This document shows positions 9,089 through 19,494 of a stretch of DNA of 64,000 bases, piece by piece. Location: contig JABDGS010000004.1 in assembly GCA_013285915.1 (NCBI GenBank), positions 1 through 64,000 of the forward strand, given 5' to 3'. The position numbers and the translations under genes were made by a program. The stretch is from Bacteroidota bacterium (GTDB lineage: Bacteria > Bacteroidota > Bacteroidia > Chitinophagales > Chitinophagaceae). The notes below the pieces were generated by a model. That model had not been told where the DNA came from, searched no databases, and saw nothing but the letters and a program-made list of their open reading frames with translations. The first letter of the stretch is position 1. Every line of letters starts with the position of its first letter.

Positions 9089-12000
9089 TTATTCCGCTAC
9101 ACCTGTATTGCTCACTGGCTTCTGGTAGTTCCAGTCACTTCTGTCCAGTACTCGTGTACCTGTAATTACTTCGTTGCAGGTGTTGCCATCAAACAACCGC
9201 CCATTCTTCATTACATAAAAAACGGTATTGGTATTGCGTATATTTTCCAGCGGATTTTTATCAAGAATAACAAGGTCTGCAAGTTTGCCGGGTTTAATAC
9301 TACCAAGGTCTTTATCAAGCCCCAGGCCTGTTGCCCCAAGTATAGTTGCGGCCCTCAATACGTCCATAGGTTTCATACCGCCAGATGCCAAAGCCCACAT
9401 TTCCCAATGGTAGCCAATACCATTAAATTCACCATGGCTGCCAATTCCTATAAGACCGCCTGCTTCAACCAGTGCTTTCATTGACTTTGCGTGTTTTGGG
9501 AACACCTGTTCCTCAGGCATAAACCAGCCAGTTTTTACACGTCTTGTTTTACCTGCAAGCTCATCATAGGGCATAAAGTATTGCACTTTTGGGTCGTGGT
9601 ACGGGTTTTCAGTTTCCCAAAAATAGTTCTCGGCCCATGGGCCGCCATACGCCACGATGAATGTAGGCGTAACACATATTTGCGCCTGTGCAAAAGATTT
9701 TATTAAATCACCATACAAGGGATAAATAGGTATGGCATGCTCATGGCCGGGGTAACCATCCAGCATATTGGTTATATTAAGCTTTACGTTAAGGCCGCCT
9801 TCGGTAGTAGGCATAAGCTGCTGGTTACGTGCCGCCATTATTATCCACTGGCGCTGCTGCCTGTTACCAGACAGGTACATTTTAATGTAGTTTGTATGGT
9901 AGTATTTACTGTACTGGCTCAATACATCCTCAGCCTGTGCTGAATCTTTGATATTGTAATCCCAATAACCTACACCGGGGCCTGTTGAGTAAATACGCGG
10001 GCCAAATACTTTGCCAGCCTCAACTTCATCAGCATAAGTTAATACATCTGTTGTTCCCGTTTGCGGGTCACGTGTTGTGGTAACACCATAGGCAAGGTTA
10101 ACTGCGTATTTCCATACCTGCGATTTGTGCACACCCCATTGCGGCCACATGTGCGAGTGTGGGTCAACAAAGCCGGGCACGATTGTTTTGCCTTTTACAT
10201 CAACTATTTTAGCTCCTCTCGGCACGGTTAACGAACCCTTCTTTCCAATAGCTTTAATACGGTTGTTCTCCACCAAAATATCACCATCTTCAATAACCTC
10301 TCCTGCTTCCATGGTAATAATACGCGCACCTGTAAGCAGTACCAACCCTTGCGGCTCATCCTTCGCATAATATACTTTCACTTCATTTTCCACGGGTTTG
10401 TATTCTTCGTCTTTCTTTGCTGCTTTTTTAGCAGCAATATCAGTTTTAGCTTTTGAAGAATCAGCTTTTGCCAGGGAATCAGCGGCTTTCTTTGCTTCGG
10501 GAGTTATCGCCGCCAGTGAATCGGCAATACGCTTTTTAGCCGTTTTCACACTGTCATCAAAGGCTTCAGCAGCGTCTACATCATACACAAAATGCGCATT
10601 ACCAAGGCTCCAGTGTACTTTTTTGCCATCTGCTTCCCAAAAAGGAAACTCACCACCCAGTTTGGTAAGTTTGCGGGCCGGCCATTGGGCAGAGCCTGCA
10701 TCTGCAAGGGAAACATTAACCACCTTGCCGGTTTTTGGTATAGACACTACATATATCTCATTATTTATTTGCACCAATGCGCGCTTACCAACAGGGCTCA
10801 TAGTTATTTGCCCGGCCGGCGAAGGTGGGTTAACTTCTGTAGCATCTGCACCGGTTTCACTCATCACCAACTCATCACCAGCAGGTTTTCCTTTCTTCAT
10901 TATGCTTATACCCGCCGTGGTAATACCAGTAATATGCGCAATATTTTTTTCATCCGTTCCATCCCATTTAATTGACACAAGGCCACCATTGCCTTTATCA
11001 AAGTAAATACGGTCGTCCTCGTCAGCAAAATGGGGGTTGTATCTGCCAACCGCCCTATCAATAACAGTTATATCGCCGCCTGCTGCAGGTATCCAGCAAA
11101 TCTCATCTTCGGCATCGTCATAGCCGGTTTCGATAGCATCTTTATATTTTTCTGTTTTTGTGCGTATAAATACAATGCGCTCGTTTTTGTTGTCAAACAC
11201 AGGTGTCTGATAAAAAGCGGGCAGTTTATTTAGTTTTTGCAGGTTGCTGCCGCTTACATTTACCTTATACAAATCGCCGCCTTTTGATTGCCATGCAACA
11301 AATGCGATTGATTTACCATCTTTGCTCCATGCAGGCATGGCCTCAGTAAAATCGTTATTGGTAAGGCGCTTAGGTGTACCATTGGGATAGTCCATCACAT
11401 AAAGGCGGTCAAGCACTGTAAATGCCAGCATTTTACCATCGGGAGACGGAACAGCGTCTCTTATCTGGGTAGCAACATTGTAGGCGGTATCTTTTACCGG
11501 GTATTTAAATTGCAGCCTTGGCCCAAGCTCAAGCTGCATGTTTACATTAAATGATATTTCAGCTGGTGCGCTGCCATCAATCGGTATTCTGTGTATTTTC
11601 CCACCGTATGATGCTACCACAGCTTTACTATCAGGTGTAAATGCCATGCCCGGTAGCACACCCATCGTGGCAATTGATTCCTGGTCGTCACGCTGAATGG
11701 GGTAAGCCAGCCATTTTTCATCGCCGCTTTCAATATTGCGCAGTATAAGGCCGGTTTTATCCTCAAACCGACTGCCGTATACCAGCCATTTACCATCTTT
11801 TGAGAGCACTGGAGTAAATGCAGAACCATATCGTGATGTAACAACAACAAACTTGCCGTTGTTTCTATCGTACATGCCTAATTGATATTGTGGTAAATCA
11901 GCGTTATAGCTCCATGGCCCGGTTCTGCTGGAGAAATACACAAACCTTCCGTCAGCACTAACTGCCGGGTCAATCGTTTTCAGGTTGGCGAAACCATCAA

Positions 12001-12592
12001 GCAATTGGGTGCCACCGCCGCCATTTTTGTACACCATGTACAACTGCACATTAAGCTTGCCTTTAGAATAGAATATGTAATCACCATCAGGCGACCAGCA
12101 GCCCATGGGCACATTCACGTCACGCTCTTTAGTAACCTGGAAAGTGTCTTTCTTTTCAAAATCGATCCACCAGATATTTTCACAGCCGCTGCGGTCTGAA
12201 CTGAACAGTAGTTTTTTACCGTCTGGGCTGTACCGCGGATGGGAATCAAAGGCAAGGCCTTTAGTAACTTGCGTTGCCTGGCCGCCTGTTATGGGTACGG
12301 TGTAAATATCGCCCATAAGGTCAAAAGCAATTGTTTTGCCGTCCGGGCTAACGTCAAGGGATGTCCAGGTACCTTCGGTAGTATTAAAGCTTATTGTGCG
12401 CTGCGCTTTCAGGGGTAGATCTTTATACTCCTGGTATTTAAAAGAATCCTTTTTTGTTGAATCTTCAACGGGTGATTTAACAAGCCCGCTAAATTTTCTA
12501 TGTGCGAACGATGGTGTTGCAAGGGTAACACCTAAAGCAATAGCTGAGAACAGGGTTGCTTTACCTGCAGTTAGTTTGGCCATTTTTCTCAA
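9089..12592 (-). CDS. TolB-like beta-propeller / amidohydrolase fusion protein
   Basis: repeated PD40-type motifs (SPDGKTIAFDLMGDIYTV; YSPDGKKLLFSSDRSG) followed by an amidohydrolase domain (IVDVKGKTIVPGFVDPHSHMWPQ; GSIKPGKLADLVILDKNPLENI). Confidence 0.93.
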   Translation of the reverse strand: MRKMAKLTAGKATLFSAIALGVTLATPSFAHRKFSGLVKSPVEDSTKKDSFKYQEYKDLPLKAQRTISFNTTEGTWTSLDVSPDGKTIAFDLMGDIYTVPITGGQATQVTKGLAFDSHPRYSPDGKKLLFSSDRSGCENIWWIDFEKKDTFQVTKERDVNVPMGCWSPDGDYIFYSKGKLNVQLYMVYKNGGGGTQLLDGFANLKTIDPAVSADGRFVYFSSRTGPWSYNADLPQYQLGMYDRNNGKFVVVTSRYGSAFTPVLSKDGKWLVYGSRFEDKTGLILRNIESGDEKWLAYPIQRDDQESIATMGVLPGMAFTPDSKAVVASYGGKIHRIPIDGSAPAEISFNVNMQLELGPRLQFKYPVKDTAYNVATQIRDAVPSPDGKMLAFTVLDRLYVMDYPNGTPKRLTNNDFTEAMPAWSKDGKSIAFVAWQSKGGDLYKVNVSGSNLQKLNKLPAFYQTPVFDNKNERIVFIRTKTEKYKDAIETGYDDAEDEICWIPAAGGDITVIDRAVGRYNPHFADEDDRIYFDKGNGGLVSIKWDGTDEKNIAHITGITTAGISIMKKGKPAGDELVMSETGADATEVNPPSPAGQITMSPVGKRALVQINNEIYVVSIPKTGKVVNVSLADAGSAQWPARKLTKLGGEFPFWEADGKKVHWSLGNAHFVYDVDAAEAFDDSVKTAKKRIADSLAAITPEAKKAADSLAKADSSKAKTDIAAKKAAKKDEEYKPVENEVKVYYAKDEPQGLVLLTGARIITMEAGEVIEDGDILVENNRIKAIGKKGSLTVPRGAKIVDVKGKTIVPGFVDPHSHMWPQWGVHKSQVWKYAVNLAYGVTTTRDPQTGTTDVLTYADEVEAGKVFGPRIYSTGPGVGYWDYNIKDSAQAEDVLSQYSKYYHTNYIKMYLSGNRQQRQWIIMAARNQQLMPTTEGGLNVKLNITNMLDGYPGHEHAIPIYPLYGDLIKSFAQAQICVTPTFIVAYGGPWAENYFWETENPYHDPKVQYFMPYDELAGKTRRVKTGWFMPEEQVFPKHAKSMKALVEAGGLIGIGSHGEFNGIGYHWEMWALASGGMKPMDVLRAATILGATGLGLDKDLGSIKPGKLADLVILDKNPLENIRNTNTVFYVMKNGRLFDGNTCNEVITGTRVLDRSDWNYQKPVSNTGVAE

Positions 12593-12762
12593 TTTAATAA
12601 TAGTGTAATGGCAAAGTAAATAAACAATAGCATATTTCCTATTTGGCGCGTCTTTTTTTAAACTGCCGGAAATTGTAAATAGAAATTAAATCGCCGCAAC
12701 AACATTATTATACCAACATAAACAAATTAAAATGTATTTTTAAAATACAACACTTAACTGCC

Positions 12763-13626
12763 ATGATAACAATTGTTTTGTGCGCGCTTGCAGCATTGGC
12801 CGTGTGGTTCTCATTCTTCCTGGGACGTGATTTTTTTAAACATAAAAAAAGCCTTGAAAATGTTAGCTGGTTAAAAACCGGTGTGATAGGCTTTGTCGTA
12901 AACTTTTTTGACACGCTTGGCGTTGGCGCATTTGCACCGCAAACAGCTTTATTAAAATTTACCCGCCAAACAAAAGACAAACAAATACCCGGCACGTTGA
13001 ATGTTGCCAATACCTTACCCACATTGGCAGAGGCAATTATTTTTATCAAAATTATTGAAGTTGATATAACTACGCTTATTGTTATGGTGCTTGCTGCAAT
13101 GTTTGGTGCTATAATAGGCGCCGGAATGGTTGCAAAATTTTCCGAAAGCAAGGTGAGGTTAACAATGGGCATTGCGTTGCTGGTAACTGCAAGTTTTATG
13201 CTTGCCAACAAGTTTAATCTTATACAGGGCTCAGGCAGCGAGACAGGCTTAACCGGTGCAAAACTGGTTATAGCAGGTGCAGTTAATTTTATATTAGGTG
13301 CATTAATGACGGCTGGCATTGGCCTTTATGCCCCTTGCATGGCGCTGGTGTTTGCGCTGGGTTTATCACCAAAGGTCGCTTTTCCCATCATGATGGGTTC
13401 GTGCGCTTTTTTAATGCCGCCTGCCTCATATAAGTTTATTAAGGCAGCCGCTTATAACCGAAAAGCTGCTGTTGGCATGGCCATACCGGGCATTGTTGGC
13501 GTGCTGCTGGCTGCATTTATCGTGAAAAGTTTACCACTGGATATTTTCCGTTGGATCGTGATCGTAGTTATTCTTTATACTTCCGCAACCATGCTGTTCG
13601 CATATTTTAAAAAGAACAGTAGCTGA
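12763..13626 (+). CDS. sulfite exporter TauE/SafE family protein
   Basis: multi-TM sequence with duplicated GxxNFxxTLGVGAFAP and MTAGIGLYAPCMALVFALGLSPKVAFPIMMGSCAFLMP. Confidence 0.87.
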   Translation: MITIVLCALAALAVWFSFFLGRDFFKHKKSLENVSWLKTGVIGFVVNFFDTLGVGAFAPQTALLKFTRQTKDKQIPGTLNVANTLPTLAEAIIFIKIIEVDITTLIVMVLAAMFGAIIGAGMVAKFSESKVRLTMGIALLVTASFMLANKFNLIQGSGSETGLTGAKLVIAGAVNFILGALMTAGIGLYAPCMALVFALGLSPKVAFPIMMGSCAFLMPPASYKFIKAAAYNRKAAVGMAIPGIVGVLLAAFIVKSLPLDIFRWIVIVVILYTSATMLFAYFKKNSS

Positions 13627-13706
13627 GCAAACATTCATATCAAAATACCGCGCAAAGGGTATGTTGTAAAGCAGTCGCTGCCAATATCTTTCCGGAAAGA
13701 TCAAAT

Positions 13707-14072
13707 ATGTTCTCAAAACTATTTTGCTGCCTTGCAGTATTTGCAGTGTTAACCCTTCACGCTCAGCATAAAGAAAATCCAGGCCCATCTGCCCTGCAGG
13801 ACAGCATTGATAAAGGCCTTGCCAAAATAAAGCAAATGCAGGCACGGATAGACAGCGTAGATAAAGCCCAACTGCAAAAGCTTGCCGACAAAACAGCAGC
13901 AAGCGACAGTGCAAATATGGCACGGGGCCTTGATGAATATATGGCTGAGAAAAAAGAACAGGATAAACGTATGGTAAAACAATTGTGGATCAAGGGATCA
14001 GTGTTTGTGTTTATGCTGGGCGCAACAATAGTGGGGTTTGTAAGGCGGAGAAAGCAGAAAGTAAAGGGGTGA
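13707..14072 (+). CDS. hypothetical protein with signal peptide, coiled coil and C-terminal TM helix
   Basis: complete ORF in a gap; HAQHKENPGPSALQDSIDKGLAKIKQMQARIDSVDKAQLQ and VFVFMLGATIVGFVRRRKQK. Confidence 0.7.
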   Translation: MFSKLFCCLAVFAVLTLHAQHKENPGPSALQDSIDKGLAKIKQMQARIDSVDKAQLQKLADKTAASDSANMARGLDEYMAEKKEQDKRMVKQLWIKGSVFVFMLGATIVGFVRRRKQKVKG

Positions 14073-14082
14073 CAATTTTATT

Positions 14083-14102
14083 CAACCGGCAGAAACCGGT
14101 TG
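14083..14102. terminator. hairpin between convergent genes
   Basis: CAACCGG-cagaaa-CCGGTTG followed by a T-rich tract; second palindrome GGTGAATT-TT-AATTCACC at 14118-14135. Confidence 0.5.
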
Positions 14103-14125
14103 TAATTTTATTAACCCGGTGAATT

Positions 14126-14599
14126 TTAATTCACCACTTTATCAGCACAGCAACTGCTGGCAAAAGCCTCTGGCTTGGCTTTAAAGGCAAAACCCATCCC
14201 CAATATGTAGCCCATTGCCTCGCGCAGGGCATCATTACTTTTAAATTGCGGGTTGGTGTTAATGTCAGCATGTACTTCCATATCAACATCATACGTAATA
14301 AACAGGTTGCAAAGCTCATAAGCAATCTCAATACTTTTTGCTACTTCAACAAGCATGCGTTCCTTAATGTTGTACTTATGCCTTGTTTTTTCGTTGTGAA
14401 TGTACATAAAGCCACCATTGTGTTCCCGCAAAAAAACAATCACTGTGGCAAATTCTGTTTCATCACCCTTAACCTGGCTATCGGTACCAATGCATACCTT
14501 AAGACGAACACCATTCGCGGTTTCGCGCTTAATGGCTTCTTCTACCGCGTCTTTAATTGGCAGTACAATGGTTTCGCCGTTAAACTTTCTCCATCGCAT
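14126..14599 (-). CDS. YkuK-family (DUF458) ribonuclease H-like protein
   Basis: VCIGTDSQVKGDETEFATVIVFLREHNGG and VDMEVHADINTNPQFKSNDALREAMGYILGMGF are characteristic. Confidence 0.87.
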   Translation of the reverse strand: MRWRKFNGETIVLPIKDAVEEAIKRETANGVRLKVCIGTDSQVKGDETEFATVIVFLREHNGGFMYIHNEKTRHKYNIKERMLVEVAKSIEIAYELCNLFITYDVDMEVHADINTNPQFKSNDALREAMGYILGMGFAFKAKPEAFASSCCADKVVN

Positions 14600-14772
14600 G
14601 AGATAATAATTTTATACCGGAAATTACTTAATAAAAGCGTTACCCGCGTAAAAAAACGATTACTCAATTATTAACAGTTGTTAAGAACGCGCTGGAAATC
14701 ATTATTTCCAATGAAATTTTGAAGAGGGTTTTGCAGCATGAAAGCGCTGTTTTTGAAAGGCATAAGGGATGG

Positions 14773-15468
14773 CTATTGGGTTATTTTAACTACGTCATTT
14801 GCGTATGCCGCGCCAACCGGCAGTTCTGTTTGCTTTATCCAGACACTGTTCCTGTCAACTTTTATAACATGTTTTTTTGCTGCGATATACGACCGGTGAA
14901 TACGCACAAAATTATCAACGGGCAATAGTGCCTCCGCTTCAGCCATTGTAAGCCTGCTGACTATTTTCCTGTTATCCAGTACAAACTGCATGTAATTACC
15001 GTTGCTTTCAACAAACAAAATATCATCCAGCTCTACACGTATTTGTTCGGCGCCGCTTTTTATAAAAATATGGCTAACAGGTGGGGATACGACAGTTGTA
15101 TTTGCTTTTTTGAGCGTAAACTGTTCATAAGCCTTATTACACGCCTTTAAAAACCTTGCCTGCGAAAAGGGTTTAAGCAGGTAATCAATTGCATCAAGCT
15201 CAAAGCTTTGCACAGCATGCTCACTGTAGGCTGTAGTAAATATAACCATTGGCGGCCTGGGTATTGACTTTAAAAAATCAATACCAGAAATATCCGGCAT
15301 TTTTATGTCAAGAAAAATTAGATCAGCCTGTTGCTTTTGCAAGTAGTTTAGTGCATCAAAAGCATTGGTAAAACAAGCTGCAATTTTTATAAAATTTATT
15401 TTAGCGGCCAGTGCTTTGATAACATCAAGCGCAACAGGCTCATCGTCTATGGCAATGGCAATGATCAT
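14773..15468 (-). CDS. LytTR-family response regulator
   Basis: REC domain (ADLIFLDIKMPDISGIDFLK, TTAYSEHAVQSFELDAIDYLLKP) and LytTR domain (ILFVESNGNYMQF, NFVRIHRSYI). Confidence 0.94.
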   Translation of the reverse strand: MIIAIAIDDEPVALDVIKALAAKINFIKIAACFTNAFDALNYLQKQQADLIFLDIKMPDISGIDFLKSIPRPPMVIFTTAYSEHAVQSFELDAIDYLLKPFSQARFLKACNKAYEQFTLKKANTTVVSPPVSHIFIKSGAEQIRVELDDILFVESNGNYMQFVLDNRKIVSRLTMAEAEALLPVDNFVRIHRSYIAAKKHVIKVDRNSVWIKQTELPVGAAYANDVVKITQ

Positions 15469-15723
15469 TATTTTATTTTCTTAACGTATTTTGTTGTACC
15501 ATCTTGAAATATCGTGACGCCGCTTACCTTTCCATCAATACAGCCTTAACCGGTATATTATAAAGCTGAATATGCGAGCCGCCAACAACTTATCCGCAAT
15601 ATGTACTGCATCAAATGTACAATCCTTATTGCCAGGCAATACAATGCATGCATCAGTTACAATTCGTACAAAGTTACTGCAGCAGCCTGAAATAGTGCCA
15701 TTGTGATATAAAACTGCTCGTGT

Positions 15724-16962
15724 TTATTGTGGCTGCTCCAGCTTGTTTAATCTTTCTTTTACATCAGCATTATAATCAAGCGACAAAGACCTTTTGTAGC
15801 AGTCAACAGCTTTTAACTTATCCCCTTTTATCGCATAGAACATCCCCATATCAGCATACGCATGCGCGCTTTTTGGGTAGTTGGTAAGGTTCATTTGCAA
15901 AAAATAATAGGCCCTGTTAAATTGCTTCATATCTGTAAGCTGGTGATATACTGCACTTACAAATTGCTCGGGTGGCGATACTGTATAACCCATTTGCCTG
16001 CTTACTGCTGCATAATGTGCAGCAAGCAGCGTATCACCTTTATATGCAGGGCTAAAAAATTCACCATAAGGAAAATTGTAACTGTAAAATTTAAACATGG
16101 CAGGCAATCCGTCATATTCTGATGGCAGTGTTACGCCATCATGATCATAATCCGGGTAATACTTCCAATTAAACTGCAGGCCGTTTTGTTTATTCGCATT
16201 TAAGTAATAACCAAGCTGTATAATGCTGCGTATATGCAGTGTATTGAAATTTGTATCTTTTTTTACGCGCACCGTATCCATGCCTTTCTGCATAGTGTTT
16301 GCCATGGCAACAAACAGGCTACGGCCAGTAAATACCTTCTCCTGCAATGCTTGTTTTACCTGTTTTAATAATGCCTGGTGATCCCACCACAAACTTGGGT
16401 CGCTGGCCAAATAGGCATTAAATAATTTAGTATGATTGATAAGTATATGCACGGCGGTAAGGCCACCGAGCGAGTGGCCAATTAATACACGATAAGGCGC
16501 TGTTGGATAAGAAGAATCAATATGCGGTATAAGCTCATTTTCTATAAAGGATATAAAATTTTCACCACCACCAGACTGAGAAGAAGACATACTATCCAGC
16601 GCGGGTGAAGGATTTCCATGCGTTGGCGAAAGGTCGCGCGTGCGGTTTGTGTTGGGTATGCCAACCAATATCATTTGCGGAAAGCCGGTATTACCGCTGC
16701 CACCACCCAACTGGTGCAGTAACACGGCAACAGTGGCAAAACTATTTTCATCGCCGTCCAGTAAATAAACAACCGGGTAGCGTTGCGGGTAAAACCTGCC
16801 ATCTGGTGAAGTGGTGTCGGGCATGCTCACCCATATCTTTCTTTTCTCACGCAGTATGTTCGAGTATATACTATCAGCATTTCCAATAGTTATGGTATTG
16901 CTGTTTTGTGCGTTAGCCTGAATGCCTGTAAAAAGCAACAAACAATATATAAGTGATCTCAT
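15724..16962 (-). CDS. secreted esterase (Esterase D/Fes-like alpha/beta hydrolase) with C-terminal TPR
   Basis: signal peptide, YPVVYLLDGDENSF, nucleophile elbow VLIGHSLGGLTAVH, and C-terminal TPR-like AYADMGMFYAIKGDKLKAVDCYKRSL. Confidence 0.87.
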   Translation of the reverse strand: MRSLIYCLLLFTGIQANAQNSNTITIGNADSIYSNILREKRKIWVSMPDTTSPDGRFYPQRYPVVYLLDGDENSFATVAVLLHQLGGGSGNTGFPQMILVGIPNTNRTRDLSPTHGNPSPALDSMSSSQSGGGENFISFIENELIPHIDSSYPTAPYRVLIGHSLGGLTAVHILINHTKLFNAYLASDPSLWWDHQALLKQVKQALQEKVFTGRSLFVAMANTMQKGMDTVRVKKDTNFNTLHIRSIIQLGYYLNANKQNGLQFNWKYYPDYDHDGVTLPSEYDGLPAMFKFYSYNFPYGEFFSPAYKGDTLLAAHYAAVSRQMGYTVSPPEQFVSAVYHQLTDMKQFNRAYYFLQMNLTNYPKSAHAYADMGMFYAIKGDKLKAVDCYKRSLSLDYNADVKERLNKLEQPQ

Positions 16963-16979
16963 ATTTATGTTATTTATAA

Positions 16980-18566
16980 TTATGGCTGAATATGCAGTTT
17001 TGCAACGAACTCTTTCCCATCGCCTGAAGCGTTGAAAGTGTGCCTGCCCGGGTACAGTAACGCAAGCCTTTCTGATACATTTTTCAACCCAATGCCACCC
17101 CTGTCTTTCTCTGTATCGCTGCCCTGTTTTGCGTGCATACTGTTACCAACAGTAAACCGTATTGTTGTTTCATCGCAAACAAGGGTAATGTTTATCCACG
17201 ATCGTTCTACCAGGCTTATGCCATGCTTGAAGGCATTTTCAACCAAGGGTATAAACAGCATGGGAGCTATTTGATGAGTACATAAGCTGATATCAATATG
17301 CGTTTCAATATTAATGTTGGGGGATTGTTGTATGCGCAGCTTTTGCAGGCTTATATAATTTTCCAGGTATTCAATTTCACGCTGCATGGGTATATGGTCC
17401 ATATTGTTGTCATGCAACATAAAGCGCATCATATCGCCAAGTTTTTGAATGCCTTCAGCCGTGCGCCCGCTGCCGTCCTGCAGTGCTGTGCCGTAAAGTG
17501 TATTAAGCGCGTTAAAAAGAAAATGCGGGTTTATTTGTGAGCGTAAAAACTGTATGCCGGCCTGCGATTGTTTTAACGCAGTTTCCATGCCCCTTAACTG
17601 CAATATTTTATCTTTTTGTTGCTGGTATACCAGCCAGGATAGCGGCGTTATAATAAACATGTACGCAGCCCATGCACCAAAGAAAAGCAAGCCCGGGCTA
17701 ATCACTTGCGCCTGATGAAGCAACATAACCGGTAAGGTGCATATTACGGTAACCAATAACAACTGGCCAATGCGTTGCCCCGCAAATAACCGGGCAGCAC
17801 TTTTTGAAGGAAAAATCCAATATATATTAACAGCCGCCACCGTTAATACGGGCGGCAGCACAAAGATGAAAACTTCAAGAATTTCAGATTGTGCATCGCC
17901 AGGCCTTAACACGGAAGCAAACATAGAAATGGCAGCAAGCACAGAAAAGTAAACCGATGCAAAAAGGGTAACCTGGTTGGCAATAAGCACCCGGTATGCC
18001 TTGCGCCCGTCCTGCTTTTCAATACTGTAAATGGCTGTTTCGCGCACCGCTGTATATAACAGGTACAGGCCCACAAAAAAAAGTGTTATATCAAAACCGC
18101 CGAACATATTGAAGAATGGCTGCGGGTGCACGGGAAAAATGCTGTCTACTAAATTTACTATGCCCCTGTCAGGAAAGCTTTGTGTACAATAAAATTCCGC
18201 AAAATTGCACACCGGGCCCAGCAGGTAAATAATGATAATAAACTGCGCAACAATAAAAAAATACTTCGCAATAATAAGCAGGATAGGCTTAACAGGTATG
18301 CGTGTTTTGTTAACTACCGCAGCCATAACCGGCTGCCACAATGTTTTTGGCAATGCCAGTTTTGCTATAACAAGCTTATTAAGCCACAAGTAACATGCGT
18401 ATTGCAGAAACAGTATAATACCCTGCAGCAGCAGTATGTTATGGTAAAATTTAAAATTTTCAATAAATGGTACGCCGTTAAAAAGCCATATTATGCGCCG
18501 CATTATAGTGAACACAGCAATCATTGTTACCAGTATAATCTCATGCTGCCGCCATTTTGCTTTCAT
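16980..18566 (-). CDS. LytS/YpdA-type sensor histidine kinase
   Basis: multi-TM N-terminus and His_kinase motif LRSQINPHFLFNALNTLYG; HATPase PLVENAFKHGIS and GGIGLKNVSERL. Confidence 0.93.
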   Translation of the reverse strand: MKAKWRQHEIILVTMIAVFTIMRRIIWLFNGVPFIENFKFYHNILLLQGIILFLQYACYLWLNKLVIAKLALPKTLWQPVMAAVVNKTRIPVKPILLIIAKYFFIVAQFIIIIYLLGPVCNFAEFYCTQSFPDRGIVNLVDSIFPVHPQPFFNMFGGFDITLFFVGLYLLYTAVRETAIYSIEKQDGRKAYRVLIANQVTLFASVYFSVLAAISMFASVLRPGDAQSEILEVFIFVLPPVLTVAAVNIYWIFPSKSAARLFAGQRIGQLLLVTVICTLPVMLLHQAQVISPGLLFFGAWAAYMFIITPLSWLVYQQQKDKILQLRGMETALKQSQAGIQFLRSQINPHFLFNALNTLYGTALQDGSGRTAEGIQKLGDMMRFMLHDNNMDHIPMQREIEYLENYISLQKLRIQQSPNINIETHIDISLCTHQIAPMLFIPLVENAFKHGISLVERSWINITLVCDETTIRFTVGNSMHAKQGSDTEKDRGGIGLKNVSERLALLYPGRHTFNASGDGKEFVAKLHIQP

Positions 18567-18695
18567 GCCTGTAAATTTTAAGCAAGATTAGTTTATAGCA
18601 ACGGTAGCTTTTTTGCAATGGGACAAACATGCCTGTAAATGTGACGGAAATGGATCGTATAAATAAAAATGGGCTGAATCCATTATAAACAAAAA

Positions 18696-18718
18696 GCCCC
18701 GGCTTTTTTTACCGGGGC
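18696..18718 (-). terminator. rho-independent terminator for the downstream minus-strand gene
   Basis: GCCCCGG-ctttttttA-CCGGGGC hairpin; minus-strand reading followed by TTTTTG. Confidence 0.75.
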
Positions 18719-18741
18719 ATTATAATAAACATATTTGATAA

Positions 18742-19269
18742 TTATTTGGGAAGGTGCGCCTTAAACTGGTTAAAATAAACAATTTTACCATTTGCTACCA
18801 TCCAGTTTTCCTGTATCAGGCTGGTATCAGGTTTGCCCTTTTTTGGGTAACGTCGTTCCGTACTCCAAATATTTACCCAATCCTGGTTTTTGTCATTTAC
18901 ATGGGCGCTTTGCCATGCTGATATATCAAAGCGAAGCGAATCTAAGTCGCGAATGTCTTGCCCGGCAAAAGCAAGCAGCGAGTCTGCCGGCCCGTTAAAC
19001 CGAAAGCCGCTTGCATCATCATAAACAACGGTATCAGCAAAAGATGCGCGTTTTGATTTTATATCGTTGCTTTCAAAAGCCTTCCATACATCAAGCACCT
19101 CATGGGCAACCTGTGCACTGCCGGGCACTGTTATGTCTGATGAATAAGTTGCCTTAAATGGATAAGGCAATGTGTCTTTTGTTGAAGCATTTACCGGTGC
19201 GCTACCGGTCTGGGGTGTATTGCAGGCAGCCAGTATTAACAGGGCGGCCAATGCGTAGGTTTTTCTCAT
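18742..19269 (-). CDS. putative lipoprotein, SnoaL/NTF2-like
   Basis: lipobox LLILAAC; VLDVWKAFESNDIKSKRASFADTVVYDDASGFRFNGPADSLLAF resembles NTF2-like folds. Confidence 0.65.
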   Translation of the reverse strand: MRKTYALAALLILAACNTPQTGSAPVNASTKDTLPYPFKATYSSDITVPGSAQVAHEVLDVWKAFESNDIKSKRASFADTVVYDDASGFRFNGPADSLLAFAGQDIRDLDSLRFDISAWQSAHVNDKNQDWVNIWSTERRYPKKGKPDTSLIQENWMVANGKIVYFNQFKAHLPK

Positions 19270-19494
19270 TTTGTTTTTATTGGTTTTATGGTGAAATGTA
19301 TTAATCGAAGATTATTAATTGATACCGTCAATCACCGGGTGCACTTCACTTTTGCAGGTATGTTACCAAATATAGCATTTGCTTTGGCAACAGCAACGGC
19401 TTCATCACTATCTTTTGCTGTAAAATATTTTGCCCCCAGCCTTCGTTTTAACTTTAACAACCGTATTGCACGTTTTTTGCGACCTTGCTTTTGC

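Noticed and set aside
9047-9484. 145-aa plus-strand ORF
   Set aside because: Starts in a terminator hairpin and runs antisense to the C-terminus of the amidohydrolase.
10398-11006. 202-aa plus-strand ORF
   Set aside because: Fully antisense to the propeller/amidohydrolase gene; Ser/Ala-rich composition typical of shadow ORFs.
12708-13319. 203-aa minus-strand ORF
   Set aside because: Antisense to the TauE/SafE gene with no recognisable domain; reads as a complement artefact.
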